DNA from: Dryococelus australis
Taxonomy: Eukaryota; Arthropoda; Insecta; Phasmatodea; Phasmatidae
Direction: 5' to 3'
NCBI GenBank assembly: GCA_029891345.1
Contig: CM057005.1
Span: 60,591,760-60,655,759, forward strand
DNA: 64,000 nt
The position numbers and the translations under genes were made by a program. This document shows, in pieces, positions 44,360 through 58,791 of the stretch. The notes under the pieces are model-generated. The model did not search any database. It was not told the DNA's origin and saw only the letters and a program-made list of their open reading frames with translations. Position 1 is the first letter of the stretch, and every line of letters begins with the position of its first letter.

Positions 44360-47300
44360 ATTAGAAGGAATTTTCATAACTATAGGACATAATAAAGTTA
44401 CAAAATATAAAGGATGAATTATTTTGCTCTGGGGTTAAAACACTGATATGTATAATTGTCTTGTTTTCTTAAGGACTTTATACTTTCCCCAGCATTCGCA
44501 ATAAGTACAGGCAGGTTCTAGAGTTATCATGAATTATCTGGGTTTGTTAAGTAACAGAAGCAGACAGGAATGAAAACTATGCTACACAGCATTAATTTGA
44601 GAGTTATCTAGAAAAATATGTTATTACCGCAAGTGAATTTTTACTCATATTAGAAAATATCAAATAATAGTCGTTCTGCAAGTTTTTTTATCATATATGT
44701 ATTGGTTTCGATACGTGAATATGTGCACAGATAAATTATTATAAAGTATTAAATCAGAAACTTCGTAACTTAAATGCATTTCACTGTTCATGTACAATAA
44801 GTATATCTATATTTTCTAATGAATATGAAGTAGGCCTACTCTTACAGTGTTATATGTTCATCAGTTGTTTGGAGAAATGTATATCAAGTATTTGGTGATG
44901 AATTATTATATTTCCTGCTGGTGACTTCTCATTTAGCTGTTCACCTATTGCGTTCCTAATATAAAAACAAATGTGTATGGGCTGTGAGTTCCGTTAATGA
45001 TCATCAAACTGAACGTTTACGTTAGTTGGGTGTCACTTCAATCGAATGAATTTGCACTTCCAAGGAGTTTTTCGTGTCACATAGTTATTCTGTTTGCAAG
45101 AGAAGTGTTCACTGACGGGACACAGGAGTACAACTGTTACAGTTTCTTCATCATTTCTGTTGATCTAAGTTCTTAATAATCCTATGTTAGAATTTTCATG
45201 ATGTTTTGAAAATATTCTCATTGAGAGTAAAGTAACTTGTCAGTAAGCCTTGAAAATTTATTTTTAGGCATGTGTGACAATTTTGGCCTAGTGTGCATTA
45301 TTTTGAACACACAATAAAAAAAATTGTGCTATTGTAGTAACTATAATATTGTTTTACCGTAATGACTTTTTCAATGGCGATGAACAGTTAAATTAAAATT
45401 TACTATTGCGGACGTACGCCTTTGTAGAGCTAAGTTGTCACGAAACCCAGAGCCTGAAAATAAAACATAAAACAAGCCCATATTTGCTGTTGTTAAAAAC
45501 TAAAGGAAGAAAGGCATAGGCCTATTTAGTTCGATAATACTGCAATTAGTTTTTAAAGAGATTTTTGCAATGAGATAAAAGTCGCACATTCTTGTAGATT
45601 TTTTTTTAAATTTTACTACGATAACTTTAACATTTTTTAAATATCGCCATTGCACTATTTGCAAAATTATTAATACTTCTTTTATACGAGTGCCAGCAAC
45701 GTTTAATTTCATATCGGTGTATACTACAGTAAATAAAAGTGCTTTACATATAATATCTTTCTTAGAATTTGACAAATTTTTGACAAACCGATAATCAAGA
45801 ACAGTGATAAATTTTGATTATATCGCTGTTGATTATATCGCCAAATAAATTATTTTAATTGTTGTTTTAAAATGTCATTCTTATGTTCAAAAAGAGACGT
45901 CAGCAGAGCTGTGATAATTAAATGACGGCGAATTTGCTAAACACTGTCTGTAAAGGTATTTTAATAATATTAAATCTAGAAGGATACGAAAAATTTATAA
46001 AAGCTTTAAAGAGAATATTTAACGTTTGTTCGAGAAAGAATAGCGCATACTGATAACACTTACATCGAAACAAATTATTAAAAAACGTATGTAGAATGCA
46101 GTAAGGGAACATACACTTTTACAAAAGTTCTGACACAGTGGGAGGAAAGTTTTTCTGTAGATGCTATAATAAACTATTAAGATTTCAATTATCCTTTTAT
46201 TGAAGTCATCATATTAAACAAGCGTTTGCAATGAGACTTCAGAATTAGCAATGAACATATGATTCGCAACGAGACAGATGAAGGCTTATAATATAGGCCA
46301 TGTGTACCTTTCAGTTTCTACAGAAACCAATTTTCACATGAACAGACAATGTGGAGTAAAAATTAGATCGAAAACTCTGGCAAAGCAATGTCAAAAAATA
46401 TGTAGAAAAAACTTATATGCATGACATATGGCTTGGCTCTAGTCCTGAGGGAGCTTCAGTCTCGTGATTATGTAACAACGAAATGTGTTTATTTCCAGGA
46501 AATAAAACAATATTGTAGGTGGGTCACCGATAACAGCTCCCGTGATACTAACAGCCAGGGATGCAACCTTATTTATGTAGAAATTGTTCGTAATGTGATG
46601 TGGACCACGTTTACGACTGAAAAGTGCTCTGCATGCCAAAGTTAACAAAATCGTCGCTGTGTTGTGATTATGCACTAAGTGGAGCATTTTGGAGACCCCA
46701 GCAGCACATAATAGCTAAAGAGTGGCACCTCACAATTTCATTATGACAGGGGTTCTCCGTATCATAGTTGAGTGCCCACACAACCCTATAAAATAATAAA
46801 ATAACACAGACTACTGTCCCAAAAGTAGTTTTTTAATAATGCGTTTCTGTAGCATTTACGAGGGCGAATAGCTATTTCAAAGGAAAAGTTAGACCATATT
46901 TCCCCATAATTCGTCGCAGTGATTAATGAAGAAAATTTATGATCGAGAAACATCCTTAATATTGGCAATGTGTTTGTTTTATATTTAAATAATTTATATT
47001 GATTTTTTAATTGGCAGACAATTCTTGCTACAAATGAGAAATTTAGAGCGAACCGTGTGCTAACTACAAAAACATGACCAACAGCTAAATTCACTTGATA
47101 AAACCAAATAATAGATTTCTTTTTGCAAAAATATTGGCTTAGTGGTATCGAAAACCATACAAGTGACAATAAATGATAGTTAGAAACAGAAATTATTTTC
47201 ATATTTGAATTAAATAAATATATAACAAAATAAAAATGTACACCGCAATGAATAGTAAATTAAAACGCATCGTACAAAAACACGTTAGCTCAAAGCTCAA

Positions 47301-47700
47301 CTACCAGCTGTAACGTACGGAATTGAAACGGAATGGCAATAAAGAAAGACACAACAATACATGTTCCGGAAATGTAGGTTTTTATAAACCTTCATAGGCC
47401 GAAATTCACATAGAAAATTCATCGATGATGATGAAAAATTCTTCTGTGAATCTACTATATTTATTACCGTACCTTAAATGCCACAGCTATGTGAATATTG
47501 TTTAAAAGGTATGCGTATGCTGTCTCGAAAATGTCAGTATCGCAGCACTAAGATATTGAGATGAACCTCAAAATAATAAACGAATCGCCTGATATATTAT
47601 CACACACGTTGTCGATGTAAAGAGCTGTTATGCCAGCTGCAGAAACAAGCAACAAGTTGTTTAATCCTTCAGGAGACATTTTTAAAGCAGGGTTTTCTGA
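44360..47700. other. Long AT-rich spacer
   Basis: No gene, RNA or repeat family supported over 3.3 kb. Confidence 0.55.
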
Positions 47701-47709
47701 GTGTAAAGA

Positions 47710-47980
47710 GGCGGTGGTAGGCCAGTATTCTACCTGCTACCTCAGCCAGCGGGATTACAGAGGGTCTGAAGGCGGGCGCGTGTGTTGACAAGTGATGGGA
47801 TTAGCAGAGACAGCAGGAGGCGATGGTCATTGTGGTTTCCGGTCGCGCAGGTGCAGCAACTTTCCCAGGGTGAGTGAAGGAGGATATTTGGACGGCTCTT
47901 AACACCGGGTTCCGAGAAGAAAAGTACATCTGTCCAGATTCCAGGCTTATCTACAGCGCATCTGCAGGCAACACGCACAT
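47710..47980 (-). mobile_element. GC-rich repeat fragment with a SINE-like tail
   Basis: Contains GGACGGCTCTTAACACCGGG (47894-47913), the reverse of the tail of the local SINE family (GTTAAGAGCCGCCC). On the minus strand further on is CTGGCTGAGGTAGCAGGTAG, which resembles a Pol III A box. Probably a mosaic or a second SINE family; the open frame of 78 codons here (47742-47978, minus) is judged to be part of the repeat. Confidence 0.4.
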
Positions 47981-49440
47981 TGAAATACTGAAGTCTAAAT
48001 ATTTGATCATGCTAGAAAGATTACGCTACGAAATAAATACACAATAGTTTTATTCAATGCATATATTTTTAAGCTAATAGCCAATATAACTAAAATTTCT
48101 ACAAGCTAAATTATAAAACTTTCATATAAAATAATTGAATATTTATTTCTATGTAAACACTGTAGGAGGGCGGGAAAATGAAAGTGTCGCATTATAATAC
48201 AGCTATTTTGCTTACTTTTATAGAAAATTGGAAGGTTGAGTTTAACCTGAGTGGAATGCGTACCTAGACACTTTTGATGTTATTTATTGCCCGTAATATT
48301 TCTCGGAAAATTTATTGACACAGTAAACCGTACAACAGACGTTTATTCTAGTAAACTATCCTTTCGCCTATATCGCAGAAATGTTTTGATTGTTAATGGA
48401 AACCATGAATCATATTAATTTGTGTTTCACGGAGCAGTGCCTATTAAACAAAATAAACTAAACGCAGCTAAGTTAAAGACTATATAAAATAATTATACTA
48501 ATAGAGTAAACGTTTATAAGATGAATCAATTTTACGTGATGATTTTGAAATATCTTATTCCGTTCGTTCTTAGTTTTAAGTGTTGTAACTAAATAAAACG
48601 TTTTGCCAGATTTAGTCAGTCCCGCAGTTTTTTCCTCACAAAAAGTTACCTTACAAAATTATTTTAAGTTTATTATATATGATAAACTAATTATTCCTAA
48701 TAATATACAAATAATATAAAATAGTATGAAAATGAGAAAAAAATTTAGGGCTGGTGAAATCTGTCAATACGTAGGCTTTCCTTTTCATATTGAATTGCTT
48801 CCGAACAGATCAAGGAAGCCTTTGTTTGGCGCATCGGATTTCTTAAAATTTACCAGTTTACATTAGTGCTGTGACACCATTACTCATGCGAACCTACACT
48901 CATTCTGTAAATAACTTTGTCGAAACATTGAGACATTAATTTTTTTAATTTTAATCACTGAATGCAATGTATACACATTATATTTGTTATAATTAAATTA
49001 AAACTTATATAATCTATCATATAAAATGAAAATGAAAGATCTAATATATTAACAAACGGTTTTACATTAGTAATTTATTGCATATCGTCTATATGTTGCA
49101 TCTATATGTTGCATCAAAATTCTGTTAAAAGTATCGAATGGCAGCAATTTAAACTGTAAAAGAACTCCCGACGTGATCAGCCATTTCGTATAAACCATTT
49201 ACTTTGTTCTACACGTCTTCAGCCATAGCACTAAATGCTACTAAATCTTCCCTAGAGGCTGGCATGGCGTCAAAAGGGACGGAATGCAAGGGAGTGGAGA
49301 CTAGGATTTCCCGATAAAAAAACCACGTTTCCCGCATGTAAAATTCGTGCGATACGGGAATAAAGTTAACTGAACTGTAAACTTTAGTAGTCCCTGCTCA
49401 GCAGCGAGGTAACGAATCAATGAAAGTGAAATAAGCATGT
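47981..49440. other. AT-rich spacer
   Basis: No gene supported. Confidence 0.6.
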
Positions 49441-49443
49441 TAT

Positions 49444-49504
49444 GGAGCAATGACAAGGCGTGTTTAGTTTCATTTTGAAACAAAATACGCCTTGTCATTG
49501 CTCC
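49444..49504. repeat. 61-bp near-perfect palindrome
   Basis: GGAGCAATGACAAGGCGT (49444-49461) is perfectly mirrored by ACGCCTTGTCATTGCTCC (49487-49504); the inner 11 bp also pair with about two mismatches, leaving a loop of about 3 nt. If transcribed it gives a stem of 29 pairs. Confidence 0.95.
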
Positions 49505-50465
49505 GTAACTCGCTGAGTATTTTCAAACCCCACTTGTCCTATCTGTTCAGGCTAACTTCTTACCAGAATGATCACCATCAAGTAAATACTTGCTGCAAAA
49601 GTGAAAATAAACTGTTAATTATGCAACATAGAACCACATTTGTTCTCGTATTCTTCCACTACTGCTGCATCATAAATGTGGAGCAGTTTGAAATTGAAAC
49701 ACATTTGAACTAAAAAAAGTTAACACATTTAATGAATAAATACTTCATAGGAAACCTCAGTGGATGAAAAGATCATGCTAGTACTAAGTAATTATTTGTT
49801 GTACTTTGTAAATTTTTACTATATTGTGTACGTTTAAATTAAATATGAAATCGAACCCAGGGAAGAACAGTTGTAATGGAGAAAGAAAGAAGAAGAAAAA
49901 AAAAACCGTTTTAACTGCACCTTGAAGCTGGACAAAATACACAAATAAACAAAAATTAGAGAATTAAAGATGATTTGCGGGTGCCAAATATGCTACAAGA
50001 CAAAATGGTATTCTTTCGAAATAGAGCCGCAAAACATCCATCTAAGGAAGACATATCCATGTCCCCATGTTATATTTTCTTTACAACAAAAACTTGAACT
50101 TAGTTTACTTCCTGTTTTACTTGTAATTTCAGTGATTTCATATTACAACTCTACTCGCAGTTTTTCCTTCCCTTTTAGGGTTGATCCTTGCGATACCTCT
50201 AGTCATTATTGCACGGCTAACAGTTCGGTGTTCCTCCAATGCTGTGATAGCCATGAGTGTGTTAGTAGTTTTTAACCCGTTTGGTCACCCCTTACCAGCC
50301 GTGACAGTAGCAGGTTGCCTCGTCTGGCGTTAACCCCAGTGGGAATTCAAGCTTAAAATGGACAGCGGATTACACCAGTCTCGACAGCACGCACTCCAAA
50401 CGGCCGACAGTGGTAGACTGGCTGCCATGTGCGCCTCGAAGCCAACACTCTACTTTTATTCTGCA
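49505..50465. other. Spacer
   Basis: The plus-strand frame at 49970-50275 (101 codons) shows no recognisable domain. A GC-moderate patch at 50280-50450 is unexplained. Confidence 0.5.
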
Positions 50466-50664
50466 TATAGGCTATTCGTGGTAAAGTGAGCACTTTTGAA
50501 AGCCCTCTCATTTGGGATAGTAGTCAATAAATATATTTTATTTTAGCCTTATATGTTAAGTACCGGGTGTGGTGGAACATTCACACTGTGTCTATTATTA
50601 TCATGGCAATATTTATTTAGAAGTAACTAGGGTTCAAAAGTGTTCATTTACCATGAACAGCTAA
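50466..50664 (+). mobile_element. MITE family B, copy 3
   Basis: TATAGGCTATTCGTGGTAAA at the left; ATTTACCATGAACAGCTA at the right. Interior: GCCCTCTCATTTGGGATAGT, AGTCAATAAATATATTTTAT, TGTGGTGGAACATTC. About 197 bp. Confidence 0.87.
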
Positions 50665-52930
50665 TAACAAGCTTTCGCTCAGTTTTATTAATTTTCCAAA
50701 TTGGTTGTAACATTGTAAGGAATTCATAGTATTGCCACGGCAAACATTATTCAAATGCCATAAACGTCTGTCTAAGCAAGTTTTTAATTTTGACCCCCAG
50801 AAGGTCACATAGTTGTAAAGTGAATATAGGCATATGGTAATTAAATTGGAATACTCACAATGATCGTTGCCGTTGATACGTATAACCCTCTTACGTCTAA
50901 ATTATCGCTCATACACATTCTATGGCAAAGTAATTCAACCAACAGCAATTCAGAAAACTACACATTTGCCTCAATCATTTCACTCGTCTGGCACGACACA
51001 CGTTGAAACGTGTTTATCCTGTGGTAAAAACACTCATCATCTACGACCTTGTAGCTTGACTACGTGACTTAAAAACAGGACGTAGATAAACATTTTATTA
51101 GGTAAATATTCGATATTTATCACAGAAGAAAACAAAACCTTCGCATCAAACATTGCCAACGCGTCAACAAGGGAACACGGCACTGCATATTGCCACTCAG
51201 TTTTGCCAACCTCCACGTTGTAACCGTTTCGCCATCACATCTGAACAAACAATTTAATAAATATTTCAATACCGAAAGCACGTTTCTGCTTTAAACTGCG
51301 AATTCAAGCTACACAATGTGTACTGATAACTATTATATTTCACAAATTAAAAAACAACTTGACTTTCCTGTCACTATAGCGCTGGCCGCTGGGAAACTGA
51401 AAGAAGTTCACAGAAACCAAATACATGACACAAGCTGTCCTGGATGAAAAAAAAAAAGATAAAAACACCAGGAAACAACTTAATATACAGTACCTACTTG
51501 TGCGCTACACGGGACGTAAAAATAAATATTTTCAACGAATTACGAAGACATATTTTTCTACTATTGTCACTCAAAAAACGAACTGTTTCAGTTCATTAAC
51601 TAGTCTCGTGATTTTATAAAACTTAATTTAATAGTATTTTAAAGTGTTACTAGTTCTTTCTGGCCATCCCCAAAGTACCACGTTTCTCCCTTAATTTGCA
51701 AACTAAATATATATAAAAGTTTAAAATAACCTTATAATGCAGTCCTAAAGCATAAATGGCAACACAAAACCATTATAGTGATAACCGATTTATTTGCGAA
51801 GATCTAAGCATGTTACACCTGGGGTAATTTTTCAAAGTATTGATTCAAAAAGTGTGAGGTCGATATGAATGACCTATAATACATGCAGGTTCCAGGCTTG
51901 TAAATATATCGCTGCGATAGGATGAATGGAAATTAAATGATCGGGGATGGGGGTTGTAACTAACTTATTGTTAGCAATAAACTGTGTTTTAAGCACATGA
52001 TGATCGATAACTTATCAATATATAATGTAAAAGAACTCTTCGTTGAATTAAAATACAAAAATTATGTGAATGTTCCGGGCCCTTTACAGGCCTCTTAACC
52101 ATACCGAGAACTATCCTGCTTTGAACTGGCTAATGAAAGCTTAATTTGCAAATATGATTATATAATAGTGCAACATTATATGAACATTACGTACTGAATA
52201 ATTAAAATTCCAATGTGAAATACTTAGGTAATATTTTACAAATATCTGAACTTACGGACAAATCCGCCTACGAAAACGCTTAATTGATCTCACCATTGTT
52301 AAAAAATTTTAGCAAATTGCTTGACACATGTCGATACGGACTTTTGGGCCTTACAGAACATAATAAAAATTCACTTAACTTACTCACTTTCCGTGCCAAA
52401 ACCCCATTATGTACATAAATTAACTCTAGACTATCATCATATAGTCTCAGTTATTTATACGAGATATGATAAACCTCACATGGCTTATAGTTTAGACACT
52501 AATACAATTTGTAAAACAAATTGGGAAACAACATTACTATCATGGAACTATTTGATGGACACACACTGAATAAATTTGTAAGGTACAAAACACGCAACGC
52601 TCCTTGGATGATACTAACTGAGATAATAAAGAAAATGAAAGAACGAAATTAGGCAAAGAAAAAATTTATAAAATCAAAGACAATATAATCAAGCCCGTTT
52701 TAGAGTTTCACATAATAGTAGTAAGTATTGCGTGTACGTTAAGCCTTACTAGAATATTTCACATAAATTCCTGTATAGCCTACGCCTTGTTACGGATCAG
52801 GATAGCTAACCTAATTGCCGCACCGAACACGGAAACCAGAATTAGGACCGCGGGCGTTTTGAGTAACAGGAATGTTGTTTAATCAACATGGACCTTATAT
52901 TAAAGTGGGCGTAGCAGCGGAAAGGGTCTT
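50665..52930. other. Mostly AT-rich spacer
   Basis: Contains the second copy of the short dispersed repeat (51811-51866). Otherwise no gene or RNA supported. Confidence 0.55.
51811..51866. repeat. Short dispersed repeat, copy 2
   Basis: See 27946-28000; same orientation, about 80 per cent similar by eye over 55 bp. Confidence 0.55.
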
Positions 52931-52932
52931 AC

Positions 52933-53046
52933 CTCACTGAGTCGCCGCCGAATGAAGATGAAGAGAGAATGGATGTTGCGTCTGCCGTAGGCGAGAATGA
53001 TACCAGCCGTCGGCAACACTATCAAGGTGAAGACGTTCCTAACAGA
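52933..53046 (-). CDS. Candidate internal exon, 38 codons, membrane-protein-like
   Basis: Read on the minus strand, a 114-bp segment is framed by CTCTATTTTAAG (acceptor-like, AG at 53047-53048) and GAG|GTAAGACC (donor, GT at 52931-52932). It is exactly 38 codons, open in the frame that starts at its first base, so skipping or including it would keep phase. The translation starts SVRNVFTLIVLPTAGIILAY, a hydrophobic segment long enough to span a membrane, and ends FIFIRRRLSE, a basic cluster. GC content is higher than in the flanks. I do not recognise the protein. No neighbouring exon was found, so the host gene, if real, has introns running beyond what I could trace. A transposon origin cannot be excluded. 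Confidence 0.4.
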
Positions 53047-53504
53047 CTTAAAATAGAGCCGTGGCTATAACTCTTTAAAGTTTATAACTTTGACACATGA
53101 AAGCGAGCTAATAACTTAATAATAATTAATTCACTTTCAGCTCCCCCGGGTTGGTAATAAAGTTAAATTTAGCGAGAGTCATGTTAATTATTTCATATAA
53201 AGAATATTTAATATGTGGAGTTTTGAATTAAGATAATTAAGTGCCGCCTCTGAGCTATGTCTTCCCCAAGCCAAATATAAGTAGTTTGCCCCTTTCGTAA
53301 AGGCGCATAACAACTTGCTACCTTGTTCCTGAGAACCAGTCGGGTTTTGATCTGGAACCAAGTCAGTCAACGATTGCACAATTTATAAATTCATTAGTAC
53401 TGAAAAAACCAATGCCACAGGAGCACATTGCTTAAATATGCAAATGATAAATTCATGCACTCCATTTTGTGCTCCCGTGTTAACACATATTCATCTACTT
53501 TTTT

Positions 53505-53740
53505 GCGATATTCAGCAAGCGGTTCTAAAACTATCCCTGACATAAAACCAAATTCCACCCTGAAAGAATATAAGGATCTGCGACCGATTAGTATCCGTCC
53601 TGCATCGTCAAAATTAACTGAAAACTTTGGTTAAGAACAGTTAGTCTCGTACACAGAAAGAGAAAATCTTGCGTATGAGAAGCAATCGGACTTCTGAGCT
53701 GGGTATAGTATAAATATCATGCAATAGTTGATGTGACCTC
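53505..53740 (+). pseudogene. LINE reverse transcriptase fragment
   Basis: The plus frame contains EYKDLRPISIRPASSKLTEN followed, after an in-frame stop (53632-53634), by EQLVSYTERENLAYEKQSDF and, after another stop, AGYSINIMQ. This is the start of the reverse transcriptase domain of Jockey/CR1-like LINEs (DYRPISxLPxxSKxxE ... QLxxYLxxxxLL...QSGFRxGHST). Only about 75 residues remain, against several hundred for the whole domain. The fragment stops just before the integrase fossil at 53785. Confidence 0.75.
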
Positions 53741-53784
53741 CAGTATTTACAAAGCAGTAGACTAATTAACGATCAAGGGTGAGA

Positions 53785-54740
53785 ATTTGTGAATTCTGTG
53801 ACAGTAGAACTTCACAGGATCACAGGGACAGATAAGAGAATAACCTGTTCATATCACCCACAGGCAAATGGCCTTGTCGAACGCCAAATTCGAACGATCA
53901 AAAATGGACTGCTGAAAATTTTTCTGGAAACTAATACCACGATTGGCCTAGTGCCATCCAAGGAGTGTTGTTTCACACAGATGCAGTAAGCATAGTTCAA
54001 CTGGCTACTCCCCATTTTTCCTGTTATATGAAAGAGAGCCCAGCTTTCCAGTCGACACGTTAAATGAAAACTAGAGACAAAATGACAAAGAAATTTGTCT
54101 ACCAGATAGTTTTAATTAATTAATTGACACTGCAGAACATTAAAAAAATATGATCTCTGTTCTGGCCACGAGGAAAAAAAGTTAATTCGTGTGTCACTGA
54201 AGATATAAAACAGTCGCAAGAAAAACAGTGTGATATGTAAGACAAAAGACACGCAATACAGAACAGTAGACTAGGAGTTGGTGACAAAGTTTAGGTGAAC
54301 AATGTGCGGCGAGGTGACAGGAAGGGAGAGTGGTGCGATAGACCCTGGACTGACCAATACACTATGGTGACTATAACTCGCCGTGGAGGGGGAGCTGCAA
54401 AAAGTTAATACTGGCAGTGTTGTTAAGCGAGAGCACAACATTTCACATTTGAAGACGTTCTTGAACAGAGCGCCGTACTCTGACCAGTCCGAGGATGAGC
54501 CATTGAATATATTTGATCAGCTCAAAAACACAACTGACATTCTACTTACGGATGTGAACAGTCAGGAAAACCAGAGTCGCGTTTTCTTTCTTGTCGACAG
54601 CAAATGGCAAGAAGTGCAGATTATTTTGCATTTTTTTCCAACGGCAGATGGAGTTTCATCAACCCAAAGCTTTGGGTGTTCCCAAAAAAAATGCATGAAA
54701 CCATGGCTGTTGGTAATTGTTGGCGTTTGTTATATCTGAA
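53785..54740 (+). mobile_element. Ty3/gypsy-like integrase fossil
   Basis: The plus strand encodes the integrase signature SYHPQANGLVERQIRTIKNG, then a region corresponding to the end of the core and the C-terminal domain (VKREHNISHLKTFLNRAP, typical of the basic tail after integrase in metazoan Ty3/gypsy elements). No LTR, gag or reverse transcriptase of this element was found. The copy is broken in several places and looks old. It abuts the LINE fragment upstream, which suggests an insertion or rearrangement junction near 53740-53785. Confidence 0.75.
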
Positions 54741-56640
<1,900 letters not shown>

Positions 56641-56648
56641 TGGCCGGG

Positions 56649-58791
56649 TGTAACGGTCGTTAGCATGTATGCAAGTCTGACGTAACACACATACACTGTA
56701 AAAATTCTCTCTTAAATGAAAAATGTCTCAGTTCAAAAATATACTAATCTTATGCCTCTGGTGTAGCTGCTGCTGTTAAAAACACTAGAGCTCTCACTAG
56801 GGTTTCTTGCGGTTAGTAACAATGTGCTTGATTAAGCTACGGACGCCTAACTAACATGGCGTCGGGTTGAAATGTCTAGAACAAACGCCATCTTGTCTGT
56901 ACTAGATACGTGGCAAAATTGAGTACTATACTTCTCACGTTACTGTAGAGTTGATCTCGAAGAATAATGCCATTTAATTTGTAGGAATAGGACACAATCA
57001 AATCTTGTAGGCTCAGGATGCAACAATAAGAAGTGTAGGGGTTCTGTCTTACGTGGCTCACAGGTCACGAACGTAGCGACGTCTAACTACCTGACTATCT
57101 ACTAAGTAGCTGCTTAATACTAAAGCAGAGGAGCTCTTGCACACTCTACTCGACATTAATAATCAAATAAAAAAATTAAAGTGAGCTGTTAAAACTGAAC
57201 ACCCTAAAATCTAACTTAAATATTCTAGGCCTTGTCTAACTTCTTGACGGGCGTCCTGTTCTAACGTCTTGATGCTTCGGAAGATGGCGGCACAGAGTGC
57301 GAGATTCTAACCGAAATGGACCTGCCTACCGTATTCTGGACTCTCCCGCCAATAGGGGTGCAGGGTTCAAACCTACTGACCAATCGAATGGCTCGCAACG
57401 TATATTTAAACTTACTCACTCCAAAACGGCCTAAATCTCTAATCCATAGAATTTAAGGCCTCGTAGAAATGTAATAAAAATATACACAAAATATCCCTGA
57501 AATATTAAAAATCAGTTGAGACCGTGAAAAAGTAATTAACATAACATATTTATTTAAAAACACAAACAAAAAATAAAACGCGCTAACTAAATGCATTTAC
57601 ACATGAATATTGCCATTCGTAAATCTAATTATTTAAGATCCTAACCATGTGAACACAGGCAAAAAAATTAAGTAAATAATATATGTCACAACATACGAAA
57701 AATTACAAAAGTTAAATATAAGAAAATTTAAACGTGTGAAAAGTACATAAATTATGTTGACAAGATGTAGAAATAGTGAAAAATGAGGACGTTACAAAAT
57801 TTTAACACATTTCCCATTTTGGATGCTTCAGAAAGCAGAATTTTCTAGAAAATCTTCTTCAAGATTGATTTTCATAATATTGTTACAATTTCTCTCTAAA
57901 AATTAAGTGGGCTAAACCAAGTTCGTTAAGGGTCTTAATTAAATAAAAGTGATAATTATAATTTCCTATTTATATTTACAATAACTACAAACAAAATTCT
58001 CTCAACTCAACATCGAACAATAAATTTATATCATTTAAAAACTCCAATTAATACAATTTTGAATTACCACAAATAAATCAATGAAATTAAATAATTAAAA
58101 ATCAGTCCCAATAGACAGTATATCAATCTATTCAATTATTTTATAAATTATGCGTCCATATTTGACAGTTCCAATATTTACAGTAAAATTCGTATTACAT
58201 GTCCATTCAGTCCCACCTCAGTTCAGTCCATGTCCCACCAGTCCACAATGTTCTAGAGTCCTCCGAAAACCCTCACGCACAGTAGGCTTCACTTGTCGGT
58301 TTCGCACCCTCTCGTCCATTCACACCACGAACACATCGTCCGCATCTCACCACAGTTATCTTCGCGCCCGCACTCGGCTAGATTGCCTTCGCCAAAGACT
58401 GCTGGCTGCTGGACCGCGGCAGCATATATAGTGTCGTAGGCCGTTACCCAGAATTTTCTCTAACTCGCGCGCTGCGTCGAGAGTCCTAATTCCCAGAATA
58501 TTCGTGCGCCTCCTACAGGTGTCGGCTACTTCAGCGAGGGAGGAGGAGGGCCTGTGATGCCAGCCAGTCTCACCGGAATATTCTTGCTTCTCCCGACGGC
58601 TTCTTCAGCGGGGGAAGGGGGGGACTGTGACATAAGCAAGTCTCGCCGCTGTCAGTTATTCACGGGCTTCCCAGAATTGGGGCAACCACGCAGCGAGCGC
58701 GTTTTTCCGCGTAGAGGAGAGGGTTGAGGTGTCACCCCGGGCCACGTTTACGGGAGCCGGTGGCCGGTGCTAAGCTACAGCCCGTAACACT
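56649..58791 (-). mobile_element. Long LTR of a Ty3/gypsy fossil, minus strand (extent tentative)
   Basis: The right edge is clear: on the minus strand the pol-containing region runs into AGGAGGGGGCAGTGTTACGG, where TGTTACGGGCTG fits an LTR start. The left edge is tentative, taken at TGTAACGGTCG (56649), which mirrors TGTTACGGGC imperfectly. A TATA-box-like ACTATATATGC lies at about 58422-58432 on the minus strand in a GC-rich promoter-like stretch. About 2.1 kb would be long but known for this group. The matching second LTR is not in the window. Confidence 0.55.

Noticed and set aside
47742-47978. 78-codon minus-strand gene candidate
   Set aside because: It lies within a GC-rich repeat that includes a SINE tail.
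50867-51067. Frame with CLSCGK...H...C resembling a zinc knuckle (66 codons)
   Set aside because: Only one partial Cys/His motif in AT-rich sequence and no neighbouring gag-like region.
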